64,000 nucleotides of DNA from Myxococcales bacterium (GTDB lineage Bacteria > Myxococcota_A > UBA9160 > UBA4427). The position numbers and the translations under genes were made by a program. Where the stretch lies: NCBI GenBank assembly GCA_012960035.1, contig DUBZ01000135.1, forward strand, positions 1-64,000. The letters are read 5' to 3'. Within the stretch, counting starts at the first letter, position 1. Each line of letters opens with the position of its first letter. Shown here one piece after another: positions 19,329-27,592 of the stretch. The notes under the pieces are model-generated. The model made no database searches, had not been told where the DNA came from, and saw only the letters and a list, made by a program, of their open reading frames with translations.

Positions 19329-19970
19329 TTGACTGCTACCGCAACCAGCGAAGTGAGTAAGAAGCCAAGGAATCGCGCACAATCCCTTGCACGATTCGCG
19401 ATCCCGATCTTTTGCCTCATTCCCGTTTCAGGCCTGCTTGTCTTCTTCTTCCTCGACAAGCTTGGGGCCGACCCGATCGAAAAGATCACGCACGTCACCG
19501 GAGAGTGGGGGCTGCGTTTTCTGTTTTTGAGCCTCTGTGTTTCGCCGGCGCGCAAGTTTCTCGGTTGGCAGTGGCTTGCCCCCCATCGACGCACGCTTGG
19601 CCTCGCGAGCTTTGGCTACGCGCTACTTCACCTTGCGACGTACTTGGTTTTCGATCTCGGGTTCAACTTTGCGTTCTTGGGCGAAGACATTCTGGAGCGT
19701 CCCTACATCACCGTGGGCTTTGGCACGTTCTTAATCTTGCTCGCGCTCGCAGTCACGTCGAACCGACGCGCGATCCGAAAGCTCAAGAAAAGGTGGGGCA
19801 CCCTGCACCGCCTCGTGTATCTCGCAGGCATTGGTGCGGTGATTCACTTTCTTTGGCTGGTGAAGGCCGACCTTCAAGAACCGCTGATCTACGCGGCGGT
19901 GTTGGCGGCACTTCTCGCAACGAGGATTCCGTGGCAAACACTTCGCGCGCGCTATTCGACAAGCAAATGA
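19329..19970 (+). CDS. msrQ: Heme-binding membrane subunit MsrQ/YedZ (213 aa)
   Basis: Inner-membrane b-type cytochrome that supplies electrons to MsrP from the quinone pool or flavin reductase. About six membrane segments are visible, with candidate heme ligands His101 (YALLHLATY), His160 and His173 (LHRLVYLAGIGAVIHFLWL). The family block WRLL-like region reads GTLHRLVYL. The start is uncertain: TTG at 19329 or GTG at 19353; both follow msrP directly. Length and topology fit YedZ. Confidence 0.92.
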   Translation: MTATATSEVSKKPRNRAQSLARFAIPIFCLIPVSGLLVFFFLDKLGADPIEKITHVTGEWGLRFLFLSLCVSPARKFLGWQWLAPHRRTLGLASFGYALLHLATYLVFDLGFNFAFLGEDILERPYITVGFGTFLILLALAVTSNRRAIRKLKKRWGTLHRLVYLAGIGAVIHFLWLVKADLQEPLIYAAVLAALLATRIPWQTLRARYSTSK

Positions 19971-20033
19971 CATTCTCGGCTCGCGTGCAGCCCCGAAGCT
20001 GATCTTCCAAAGCGGCACGGCTACCCAAGCGGA

Positions 20034-20067
20034 ATAACTCGAGCAGTATAACTCGAGCAGTATAACT
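20034..20067. repeat. Short tandem repeat, 14-bp unit, 2.4 copies
   Basis: ATAACTCGAGCAGT occurs at 20034-20047 and again at 20048-20061, followed by ATAACT to 20067. The array lies between the converging msrQ and DUF35 genes and includes the DUF35 stop codon. Each unit contains the palindrome ACTCGAGC/CTCGAG core. It may reflect replication slippage. Confidence 0.85.
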
Positions 20068-20491
20068 ACGCGCTTGCCTCGGCGTCTGGCGAAAAGTAGA
20101 TCAAAGCGAAGCTCTCGCTTTCGTTTTCCAGCGTTGCACGCACCGGGAGATCTAGGCGCAGCGCATCGTTACTCGCACCCCGCCACGCACCGACCAACCG
20201 CGGCCCTTCGTCCATCTCAACGACCACGGTGGCCCAAGGCAAGTCGGGCGCCCAACCGGGGTCGATCGGACGGTGAGTAATCGTCCACGAAAAGATGCGA
20301 CCCTTGCCGCTGATCGGTGTCCAGTGCACGTCCTCCGAACCACAAGCCGCACACAGGTATTTGGGCGGATGGTGGATGACCCCGCACGCATCACAGTGAC
20401 GCAAGCAAAGATTGCCGTCGGCGAGGTGCTGATAAAATTCGGCGTTCAACCCGTCGGGGTCGGGAATCATCTTGGGAGGTCGTTCGCTCAT
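20066..20491 (-). CDS. DUF35 OB-fold/zinc-ribbon acyl-CoA-associated protein (141 aa)
   Basis: Small protein with a rubredoxin-like zinc ribbon (Cys 33, 36, 47 and 50: CDAC then CAAC) followed by an OB-fold (GKGRIFSWTITHRPIDPGW, WATVVVEMDEGP). DUF35 proteins act as partners of thiolase-like or Ltp2-type proteins; in steroid side-chain degradation a DUF35 domain binds the aldolase Ltp2. The gene is 47 bases downstream of the thiolase-like gene on the same strand, fitting that pairing. The ATG at 20491 follows GGAGA at eight bases. The C-terminus ends at a TAG inside the 14-bp tandem repeat. Confidence 0.88.
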   Translation of the reverse strand: MSERPPKMIPDPDGLNAEFYQHLADGNLCLRHCDACGVIHHPPKYLCAACGSEDVHWTPISGKGRIFSWTITHRPIDPGWAPDLPWATVVVEMDEGPRLVGAWRGASNDALRLDLPVRATLENESESFALIYFSPDAEASA

Positions 20492-20538
20492 GAGGTGTCT
20501 CCGTGCAAGTCCAATGGTGGGCGGGCGCAGCCTTTTAA

Positions 20539-21723
20539 TCAGGCGTCGCGGCCTAGGATCGCGATGCTTCCGTCTCCGAAGTCGCCCCAGCCAGTCACGA
20601 GACCAAGCGACGCGTCGTCGACCTGTGCATCCCCGGCGTCGTGACGCAACTGACGCACGGCTTCGACGACGTGATTCATCCCCCACATATGTCCTTGAGA
20701 AAGCAAACCGCCGTGGGTGTTGATGGGTTGGGGGCCACCGAGTCGGATATTGCGCTCGCGCACATATTCGCCCGCTTCTCCGCGCCCGCAGAGGCCAAGG
20801 GCTTCGAGCTGAAGCAAAACGACGTACGTGAAGCAGTCGTAGATCTGCAAGAAGTCCATGTCCTTCACTTCGACACCCGCCATCTCATACGCGCGCGGCG
20901 CGGCAAAACTCAACCCCACCTTAAACGGGTCGGGTCGATTCGTGATGTCGTCAGCCGGGTAGGGATGGCCTTCGGCGCCACCGAGATAAAGCACACTTGG
21001 ATGACGCAAGTCTTTCGCGTGTTCGCTCGACGTTACGACGACCGCTGCTGCGCAATCGGTTTCGACGCAACAGTCGAACTTGCGCATCGGCTCCGCGATC
21101 CACGGCGCGTTCATGTAGTCGTCGAGCGTGAGTTCCGTACCGCGCATCAAGGCCTTGTCGTTCAACTGGGCGTGGGCCCGACAGGCGAGTGCGATCTGTG
21201 CAGCATCTTCGTCCCTAATGCCGTACAAAAGCTTGTAACGCATCAGAATAAACGAGTAGAACTGCGGCGCTGAACGCGCGCCGTAGGGAAGGTAGTAGTC
21301 GATGGTCGTGTTGCCGACGGAGCCCGGGTCGAGACCGAGCCGCGGACTCTTCACGTTAGGGCGCGGGCGAAAGGCCGAGAACCCGTTCCACCCCACCACA
21401 ACAAGAACGTTCTTTGCGAGCCCCGAATGGATCGCCATCGCGGCGCTCTGCAATGACGCGATCGGACTCGCACCGCCCAGGTGAACGGTGACTGCATAGT
21501 TGAGGTCTTCAATACCAAGGTTTGACGCAAGCTCTTCGGCCGACGTGTAACCGGGTGGAGGAATGATCGCATCGATGTCCCCGTTTTTGAGGCCTGCGTC
21601 ATCAATCGCAGCCGTCGCTGCGCGGAGCATCAACCGGACTGGCGTTTCGTCCGAGCCACGTACGTAGTCAGTTTCGCCGATGCCGACGATTGCGGCCTTG
21701 CCGCGGAGGGGATGTCTCGACAC
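20539..21723 (-). CDS. Thiolase-like lipid-transfer protein, Ltp2-like (394 aa)
   Basis: Thiolase-superfamily protein. It has [15 protein letters not shown] near the N-terminus, [10 protein letters not shown] where thiolases carry their acyl-accepting cysteine (here absent), IYDCFTY (about 294-300) and [16 protein letters not shown] (335-350). Loss of the N-terminal cysteine and the GMN ending of the last block match Ltp2-type retro-aldolases more than thiolases. With the adjacent DUF35 gene I infer a C-C bond-cleaving complex acting on acyl-CoA side chains. Start: GTG at 21723, nine bases after AAGGAG; a TTG two codons earlier is too close to it. The substrate is unknown. Confidence 0.85.
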   Translation of the reverse strand: MSRHPLRGKAAIVGIGETDYVRGSDETPVRLMLRAATAAIDDAGLKNGDIDAIIPPPGYTSAEELASNLGIEDLNYAVTVHLGGASPIASLQSAAMAIHSGLAKNVLVVVGWNGFSAFRPRPNVKSPRLGLDPGSVGNTTIDYYLPYGARSAPQFYSFILMRYKLLYGIRDEDAAQIALACRAHAQLNDKALMRGTELTLDDYMNAPWIAEPMRKFDCCVETDCAAAVVVTSSEHAKDLRHPSVLYLGGAEGHPYPADDITNRPDPFKVGLSFAAPRAYEMAGVEVKDMDFLQIYDCFTYVVLLQLEALGLCGRGEAGEYVRERNIRLGGPQPINTHGGLLSQGHMWGMNHVVEAVRQLRHDAGDAQVDDASLGLVTGWGDFGDGSIAILGRDA

Positions 21724-21787
21724 GGCCAATTGCTCCTTGGAAGATCAATCATGAGTTGCCAGGAAGATCGATAGAAAAAACGCCGCG

Positions 21788-22309
21788 CTAGCGGGCGTCC
21801 CCGAGCCGAGCGTCCAGGCTGGGCTTTCGAACCCACTTCACCACGTCTTTGGCGAGTAGGTTCACTGCTTCGCGAAGAACGGCACATTCGCCATGGCGAA
21901 ACGGGATCAAACTCGCGCGCGCAAAACGGGTCCCGACGAACGTCCCCACCACGCGACCGTCTTCCTTGAGCACGCCATCGATCGAAAGCGAATGGGTAGG
22001 GAGTAGGCCACCAACCGTTTCGATCGCGTCGGTGATGCGAAGGGCGAGGTGACGTTGCAGCGAATTTGGGTCGTCCGGGTTGGCCCCTGGGTTCCCGACG
22101 CGCACGATTGGCGTTTTCTTCTTGATCCCTCGTTCGAGGATCCGTTTCGAAAGCTTCGCGCTCAACCCACATTCTTGCCGGATCGAATCGCGAACTTCGG
22201 CCTTTTCTGCGTACGGGACCAAGGTCGCGATCGAAATCGGTCCGTCGGCAGCACTCGCAAGCCCAGCATCCAGAAGCATGGCAACGGGCAACAGAAAGGT
22301 TGCGATCAT
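21788..22309 (-). CDS. Predicted secreted protein of unknown function (173 aa)
   Basis: A Sec-type signal peptide is evident: MIATFLLPVAMLLDAGLASA, with cleavage likely after ASA near residue 20. The mature part of about 150 residues has mixed alpha/beta character, two cysteines (in RQECGLS and HGECAVL) and blocks such as RIVRVGNPGANPDDP-like VRVGNPGANPDDPNS and GRVVGTFVGTRFARASL. I do not recognise the family. ATG at 22309 is chosen because it directly starts the signal peptide; further ATGs upstream overlap the divergent TraB-like gene leader and have no better ribosome binding site. It is downstream of nothing obvious and probably monocistronic. Confidence 0.6.
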   Translation of the reverse strand: MIATFLLPVAMLLDAGLASAADGPISIATLVPYAEKAEVRDSIRQECGLSAKLSKRILERGIKKKTPIVRVGNPGANPDDPNSLQRHLALRITDAIETVGGLLPTHSLSIDGVLKEDGRVVGTFVGTRFARASLIPFRHGECAVLREAVNLLAKDVVKWVRKPSLDARLGDAR

Positions 22310-22669
22310 CGTTACGCAACGGTGCGGAAATCGGCTCGCGATCAGCAAAGAACGGGTTCGGGAGATACTGGGGACCGGTGTAAGGATCAACATGTTCGCG
22401 CTTACGATAGACCAAACGTCTTCCACCGACACGAGAGCGCACGAATGCGAGCAAGATTCGCGGGCGGGCGGGCGTTTCCATTCATCGCAGCTCGGGAAAC
22501 TGCCGATAAAGTCTGCGTATGCGAGACGCTCGAGGAAACCTGGCCGCTTGCCCAGAAGCGAGGTTGGCGTCACCCTAAGCGACCCTGGCGATCTCGTCGG
22601 GCGCAACAGCAAACAGAATTGATCGCCGCCATCGAATCTTCGCGGCGAGCTGAAGTGGAGTAACCGGGC

Positions 22670-23872
22670 GTGAGTGACGAGGAAGACAACAACAGCAGAT
22701 ACCGCGATGCCGAAGACGTGGAAGTTATCGAAATTGACGGCCGCGAGTTCATCCTGGTTGGCACCGCCCATATTTCTCAAGAATCGGTCGACCTGGTTCG
22801 CAATATCGTCGAAGCCGAAAAGCCCGACTGCGTCTGTATCGAACTCGATGCTCAGCGCTACGAAGCCCTGTCCCAGCAAAAGCGCTTCGCATCCCTCGAT
22901 CTTCGGGAAGTGATTCGCAATCAACAGCTCGCGGCACTGCTGATGAACTTGCTGCTCGCCTCGTACCAAAAGCGGCTTGGCGGCAAACTCGGCGTCGTTC
23001 CCGGCAGCGAACTTCTCGAAGCCGCCAAGGTCGCCGAAGAAAACGGCATCGCGATCTCGCTGTGTGACCGGGACATCCGCGTAACGCTCCGGCGAGCATG
23101 GGCATCGCTTTCACTCTGGAAGAAGGCGATGTTGGTTTCCACCTTTGCGGCCAGCGCCTTCGAAGATCCGGAACTCAGCGAAGAAGAACTCAACCGCATC
23201 AAGCAAAAAGATGTACTGAGTGAGCTGATGAATGAACTCGGGCAGGCCATGCCGACGTTGAAAGAAGCTTTGATCGACGAGCGTGACCGCTACCTCGCCC
23301 AGAAGATCCGCGAGAGCGAGGGACAAAAGCTCGTGGCCGTGGTGGGCGCGGGGCATATCCAGGGAATGAAGCAGGCGATCCTCGCGGGCCGCGACGAAGA
23401 TCTCGAAGAGATCTCCACGATCCCCAAAGTCTCTCCATGGCTCAAGTGGATCGGTTGGGCCATCCCCACCCTGATCGTGAGCGCCCTCGGCTACATCGGT
23501 GTCACCCAAGGTGCCGCCGCGGCGAGCGACAACGCCATTTTCTGGTTTCTCATCAACGCCGTGCCGTGCGCGATCGGCGCTGTGATCGCGCTCGCGCATC
23601 CGGTCACGATTTTCGCTGGTTTCATTTCGGCGCCGTTTACAAGCCTGACGCCCGTCATTGGAGCGGGCTACGTCACCGCCTTCGTGCAGACCTACGTCCA
23701 TCCACCACTCGTGCACGAATTTCAATCCGTGGGCGAAGACATCGCAACCCTGCGCGGCTGGTGGCACAGCCGCCTACTGAGGGTGTTTCTGGTCTTCATC
23801 CTCACCACCTTGGGCAGCTTGATCGGCACATGGGTCGGTGGCAGTGTGATCGTCTCCAACATGTTCGGCTAG
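22670..23872 (+). CDS. TraB/PrgY-family membrane protein (400 aa)
   Basis: TraB-type protein of the TIKI/EreA-like superfamily. The N-terminal cytosolic domain has the conserved GTAHISQESV (31-40), CIELDAQRYE and, near its end, VVGAGHIQGM. The C-terminal 140 residues contain about four membrane segments (WIGWAIPTLIVSALGYIGV, AIFWFLINAVPCAIGAVIAL, LVFILTTLGSLIGTWVG). Family members include PrgY/TraB, which limit pheromone signalling in enterococci, but most bacterial homologues have no known role; metal-dependent peptidase activity is proposed for the superfamily. Start is GTG at 22670 with GGAG nine bases upstream. Confidence 0.9.
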   Translation: MSDEEDNNSRYRDAEDVEVIEIDGREFILVGTAHISQESVDLVRNIVEAEKPDCVCIELDAQRYEALSQQKRFASLDLREVIRNQQLAALLMNLLLASYQKRLGGKLGVVPGSELLEAAKVAEENGIAISLCDRDIRVTLRRAWASLSLWKKAMLVSTFAASAFEDPELSEEELNRIKQKDVLSELMNELGQAMPTLKEALIDERDRYLAQKIRESEGQKLVAVVGAGHIQGMKQAILAGRDEDLEEISTIPKVSPWLKWIGWAIPTLIVSALGYIGVTQGAAAASDNAIFWFLINAVPCAIGAVIALAHPVTIFAGFISAPFTSLTPVIGAGYVTAFVQTYVHPPLVHEFQSVGEDIATLRGWWHSRLLRVFLVFILTTLGSLIGTWVGGSVIVSNMFG

Positions 23873-23937
23873 AAATCGAGCCCAGCGCGTGCGACTCAAA
23901 TCCTCTTCCTCTGCGAGCGAGCTAGACTAGCGGTCTG

Positions 23938-25650
23938 ATGTCGATCGAAGTGTTTTTCGAAACCGTTCGCCACGCGGGCCCGCTGCTCATTCTCGCGATG
24001 ATCATCTTGTGTGGTGTCGCCTTTGGCGAACTTGCGCGGTTGATCCGCATTCCATCGATCACGGGCCAGATCGTCGCGGGGATCCTGCTCGGCAAATCGG
24101 GTTTCGACCTCTTCGCCGAAGAAAGCCTCCACGGACTCGCTCCTCTTACGAACTTCGCGCTGGGGCTCATCGCAGTCACCGTAGGCGCGCACCTCAACAT
24201 CAAACGCCTGCGCAACGCTGGACGCCGCCTTTTTCTATTACTCCTCACGGAATCGACCATCACCCCGTCCGTCGTTTTCCTTTCGCTTTGGATGCTCTCC
24301 GATGTCCCGACGTCTGAGGCTCTGCTGTACGCGACCGTCGCGATCGCGACCGCCCCGGCAACCACAGTCGCGCTCGTACGCGAAACCCGCTCGAAGGGTG
24401 TCTTCGTCAAAACTTTGATTGCCGCGGTCGCGCTCAACAACATGGCGTGCCTCGTACTATTCGAAATCGTACGCAGTGTCACTGGCAGTTGGAGCCTCGG
24501 CGGAAGCGATGCAGCAATCAATTGGCAGGCCCCGGTTGGGCAGCTTTTGGCTGCGGTCGCAATTGGCGGCACCGTGGCGATCGCGATGGATTTGATCAAC
24601 CGCTTTGTCGTCCATAAGGAACGCCTCGCAACCGCGGCTGTCGCCGCATTGGTGCTCACGAGTGGTCTCGCGGCGACGTTTGACGTTTCGCCCATTTTGG
24701 CTTGCCTCTTCCTGGGCATCATTCAGACGAACATCACGCCTTCGCGTAGCCAGCTCGTCGATTCGACATTTGCCGACTTCGAACCCGCGATCCTCACCGT
24801 ATTTTTCACTTTGGCCGGCATGCATATGTCGCTTGAGCACGCGACCACTGCCGGCATCGTCGCGGGCCTCCTTTTCGGATCCCGGATCGCCGGCAAGGTC
24901 CTGGCCGCGAACCTTGCCATGCGATTCGCCAACGCGACCGAGCGCGTGCGGAAAAATCTCGGTCTGGCTCTGATTCCCCAAGCGGGTGTCGCGGTTGGTC
25001 TCGTGGTTGTTCTTCAGGCCGACCCTGCGTTTTCGGGTCTCGCCGATCAATTTGCCGCAGTCGTTCTCACCGTGGTCACCTTCAACGAAATTGTCGGCCC
25101 GCTGCTTACCCGGTATTCCCTTGAACGCGCTGGCGAAATCGGCCGCGATCGCATGCGCCTCATCGACTTTCTCCAGGAAGAGAACATTGCCGTGGGCTTC
25201 CAGGCCGAGACCAAGACCCAAGCCATTGAAAAGCTGGTTGACTTACTAATCCGCTCGCACGATATGCGCGGTGTCGACAAACAAACACTGCTTGACAGCG
25301 TGCTCGCGCGAGAGGCCGAGGCATCCACCTGCTTGGGCGGAGGGCTTTCGGTCCCCCACGGAATCCTGCCCAACTCGCTCCCCATGGTGGGCGTGATGGC
25401 GTTGTCGCGAGAGGGGCTGCACTTCGACACGCCCGACGGACGGCCCGTGCACTGCATGGTTTTGCTCGGCACCGCGAACAACGAACGGGATCGTCATCTA
25501 CAGGTGCTAGCGACCCTCGCGAGCAACGTTGGCACCGACCATGCGTTTCAAGAACAGTTGTTTAATGCCAATAGCCCCGCCCATGCCTACGAGATCCTTC
25601 ATGGCGACGAGTCCGAAGCTTTCAATTTCTTCCTCGACGACGAAAGCTGA
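23938..25650 (+). CDS. CPA2 cation:proton antiporter fused to PTS EIIA domain (570 aa)
   Basis: Inner-membrane Na+/H+ or K+/H+ exchanger domain over about residues 1-390 (IPSITGQIVAGILLGKSGF, VALNNMACLVLFEIV, LACLFLGIIQTNI), followed by a type-2 PTS EIIA (fructose/mannitol or PtsN-like) domain over about 415-560. The phosphorylatable histidine of that domain is retained: H474 in GGGLSVPHGI. The fusion suggests that transport is tuned by phosphorelay from a PTSNtr-like system or by direct ligand sensing, which is inference. ATG at 23938 begins the first helix. It is unrelated in sequence to the Kef-type antiporter at 9.6 kb. Confidence 0.9.
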   Translation: MSIEVFFETVRHAGPLLILAMIILCGVAFGELARLIRIPSITGQIVAGILLGKSGFDLFAEESLHGLAPLTNFALGLIAVTVGAHLNIKRLRNAGRRLFLLLLTESTITPSVVFLSLWMLSDVPTSEALLYATVAIATAPATTVALVRETRSKGVFVKTLIAAVALNNMACLVLFEIVRSVTGSWSLGGSDAAINWQAPVGQLLAAVAIGGTVAIAMDLINRFVVHKERLATAAVAALVLTSGLAATFDVSPILACLFLGIIQTNITPSRSQLVDSTFADFEPAILTVFFTLAGMHMSLEHATTAGIVAGLLFGSRIAGKVLAANLAMRFANATERVRKNLGLALIPQAGVAVGLVVVLQADPAFSGLADQFAAVVLTVVTFNEIVGPLLTRYSLERAGEIGRDRMRLIDFLQEENIAVGFQAETKTQAIEKLVDLLIRSHDMRGVDKQTLLDSVLAREAEASTCLGGGLSVPHGILPNSLPMVGVMALSREGLHFDTPDGRPVHCMVLLGTANNERDRHLQVLATLASNVGTDHAFQEQLFNANSPAHAYEILHGDESEAFNFFLDDES

Positions 25651-25779
25651 ACCCCTCGCTAAACGAAGTGTGAAAGGAAGCTGAAATCGCGAATTGCACC
25701 GTGGCATCTCCCTCCACGCCCCGGGCGGTGATAGACTTGCCTCCACGAACGCATTGATTCACACCGGAGCTGGGCAACG

Positions 25780-26595
25780 ATGCAGAACTACCTCGACCTG
25801 CAAAGGTCGATCCTGGAAACCGGGACACCGAAGACCGACCGCACAGGCACCGGAACCTTAAGCCTGTTTGGCGCGCAGCTTCGCTTTGATCTTTCCCAGG
25901 GCTTCCCGCTTCTCACGACCAAGAAGGTCCACTTGCGATCGATCATCCACGAGTTGCTCTGGTTCATTTCGGGTGACACCAACATCCGTTATCTAAAAGA
26001 AAATGGCGTGTCGATCTGGGACGAATGGGCGGACGCAAACGGCGAACTCGGCCCCGTCTATGGTTCGCAGTGGCGCAGCTGGCCCGCGGTTTCGAACGAC
26101 GAAGCAGACGGAGGGGTTCGACACATCGATCAGCTCAGCTCGTTGATCGAACAAATTCGCGAAACCCCCGACTCGCGCAGGCTTGTGTTGAGCGCTTGGA
26201 ACGTCGGCGAAATCGAACGCATGAAACTTCCGCCCTGCCACTTGCTGTTTCAGTTCGGCGTGGCGGAGGAACGACTGAGCTGCAGCATGTACATGCGAAG
26301 TTGCGACGTCTTTCTCGGTTTGCCGTTCAACATCGCGTCTTATGCGTTGCTGACCCAGATGGTCGCCCAGGCGACTGGCCTTGGGCTGGGCGATCTCGTG
26401 ATCTCCCTTGGCGATGCGCACATCTACACCAACCATGTTGAACAAACCCAGCGACAACTCGCGCGCGAGCCCCGCGCGCTCCCGCAGATGCGCCTCGACC
26501 CGTCGATCAAGTCGATCTTCGACTTTCGCTACGAACACGTTCATCTCGAAAACTACGATCCGCATCCGGGGATCAAAGCGCCGATCGCGGTTTAG
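25780..26595 (+). CDS. thyA: Thymidylate synthase (271 aa)
   Basis: Converts dUMP to dTMP using methylenetetrahydrofolate, producing dihydrofolate. The sequence starts [15 protein letters not shown] and carries the nucleophile C153 in [10 protein letters not shown], the phosphate-binding [11 protein letters not shown], and the C-terminal KAPIAV. Length 271 is close to E. coli ThyA (264), with a small insertion near [13 protein letters not shown]. folA follows after 32 bases, the classic pairing in which FolA recycles the dihydrofolate made by ThyA. Confidence 0.97.
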   Translation: MQNYLDLQRSILETGTPKTDRTGTGTLSLFGAQLRFDLSQGFPLLTTKKVHLRSIIHELLWFISGDTNIRYLKENGVSIWDEWADANGELGPVYGSQWRSWPAVSNDEADGGVRHIDQLSSLIEQIRETPDSRRLVLSAWNVGEIERMKLPPCHLLFQFGVAEERLSCSMYMRSCDVFLGLPFNIASYALLTQMVAQATGLGLGDLVISLGDAHIYTNHVEQTQRQLAREPRALPQMRLDPSIKSIFDFRYEHVHLENYDPHPGIKAPIAV

Positions 26596-26627
26596 CCCTC
26601 GACCCAATCGGCCCTGGGGCACTTAAG

Positions 26628-27125
26628 ATGAAACTCTCGATCCTCGTCGCGTTGTCGGAAAACAGGGTCATCGGACGCGACGGCGACTTGCCTTGGCGAC
26701 TCCCCGACGAACTCAAGTACGTAAAGAAGACCACCATGGGCCATACGCTACTCATGGGCCGCAAGACGTACGAATCAATCGGCAGGCCGCTGCCAGGCCG
26801 GACTTCGATCGTCATCAGTCGCAACGCTGATTACAACCCGCACCCTGAGGTCATTGTTGTCGGGAGCTTGGCTGGGGCGATTGAAACTGCGGCTGCGCGC
26901 GGCGAAGACGAGGCTTTTATTTTCGGCGGCGAATCGATTTACGCCGAAGCACTGCCGTCAGCCGATCGTCTTTACTTGACCCGGGTCCACACCGAGGTCG
27001 ATGGCGACGCCCACTTCCCGGCTTTTGATCTCACCGATTGGAAGCTCGTGAGTGAAACACCGCATGCCCAAGACGAGAGGCATCCGCACGCGTATTCCCA
27101 CCAGACTTACGATCGCGCGCGTTAG
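26628..27125 (+). CDS. folA: Dihydrofolate reductase (165 aa)
   Basis: NADPH-dependent reduction of dihydrofolate to tetrahydrofolate. Typical blocks are present: SENRVIGRDGDLPWRLPDEL near the N-terminus with the substrate-binding acidic residue DEL, TLLMGRKTYESIGRPLPGR, and FIFGGESIYAEALP for NADPH binding. The C-terminus YSHQTYDRAR is usual. Translationally close to thyA (32 bases). The stop codon overlaps by four bases the end of a weak convergent frame on the minus strand. Confidence 0.97.
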   Translation: MKLSILVALSENRVIGRDGDLPWRLPDELKYVKKTTMGHTLLMGRKTYESIGRPLPGRTSIVISRNADYNPHPEVIVVGSLAGAIETAAARGEDEAFIFGGESIYAEALPSADRLYLTRVHTEVDGDAHFPAFDLTDWKLVSETPHAQDERHPHAYSHQTYDRAR

Positions 27126-27592
27126 GCGAGTTCCGACATCTCGTGAAAGCAGGTTTGCACTTCTGACGTGAAATCTTCCGCGTCCTTTTCTTCGACGCTC
27201 ACACTCACGAGTCGTTCCAACAACGGGCCACCAGCTTTCGCCTCACCCAACAACGCGCTGTCCTCGATCCAATGTGCGAGCCCCAGCAAGAAACCCGTGC
27301 TCTGCCATGGCGGAACATCACTCAGCAATCGTTCCGTCGACGCGGCCGTAAGCAGCGAATGAATTCAAATTGATTGGGCTTCGGTCTCGTAGCCCTCGAC
27401 CCTGCAGAGACTTGAGCGAAGCGCAGCACCGGAAGTTGCAATTCGTCGGCGCGCAGTGCTGCGATCATTTGGTTTAGCAAGGGTTGGGGGACAGCTAGAT
27501 CGATGACCTGTCCACTACTTTGTTGCGGCCCACAATCGCCCGCGCTTGATCGGCGGATCGCCCCAGCTTCTGCAAAGCCCAGGAACGCGGGT
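27122..27592 (-). other. Possible decayed signalling gene on the minus strand
   Basis: About 470 bases downstream of the YhaN-like gene contain three successive minus-strand open frames with protein-like composition but no intact gene. One reads VPQPLLNQMIAALRADELQL then PVLRFAQVS. The next reads CRVEGYETEAQSI, a stop at 27367-27369, and IHSLLTAASTERLLSDV, then STGFLLGLAHWIEDSALLGE to a stop at 27122. The LPVL and following helices hint at an HDOD-type domain, but the match is weak. The last frame (27122-27328 from a TTG) could alternatively be a 68-residue small protein. It is most likely relic sequence. Confidence 0.25.
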
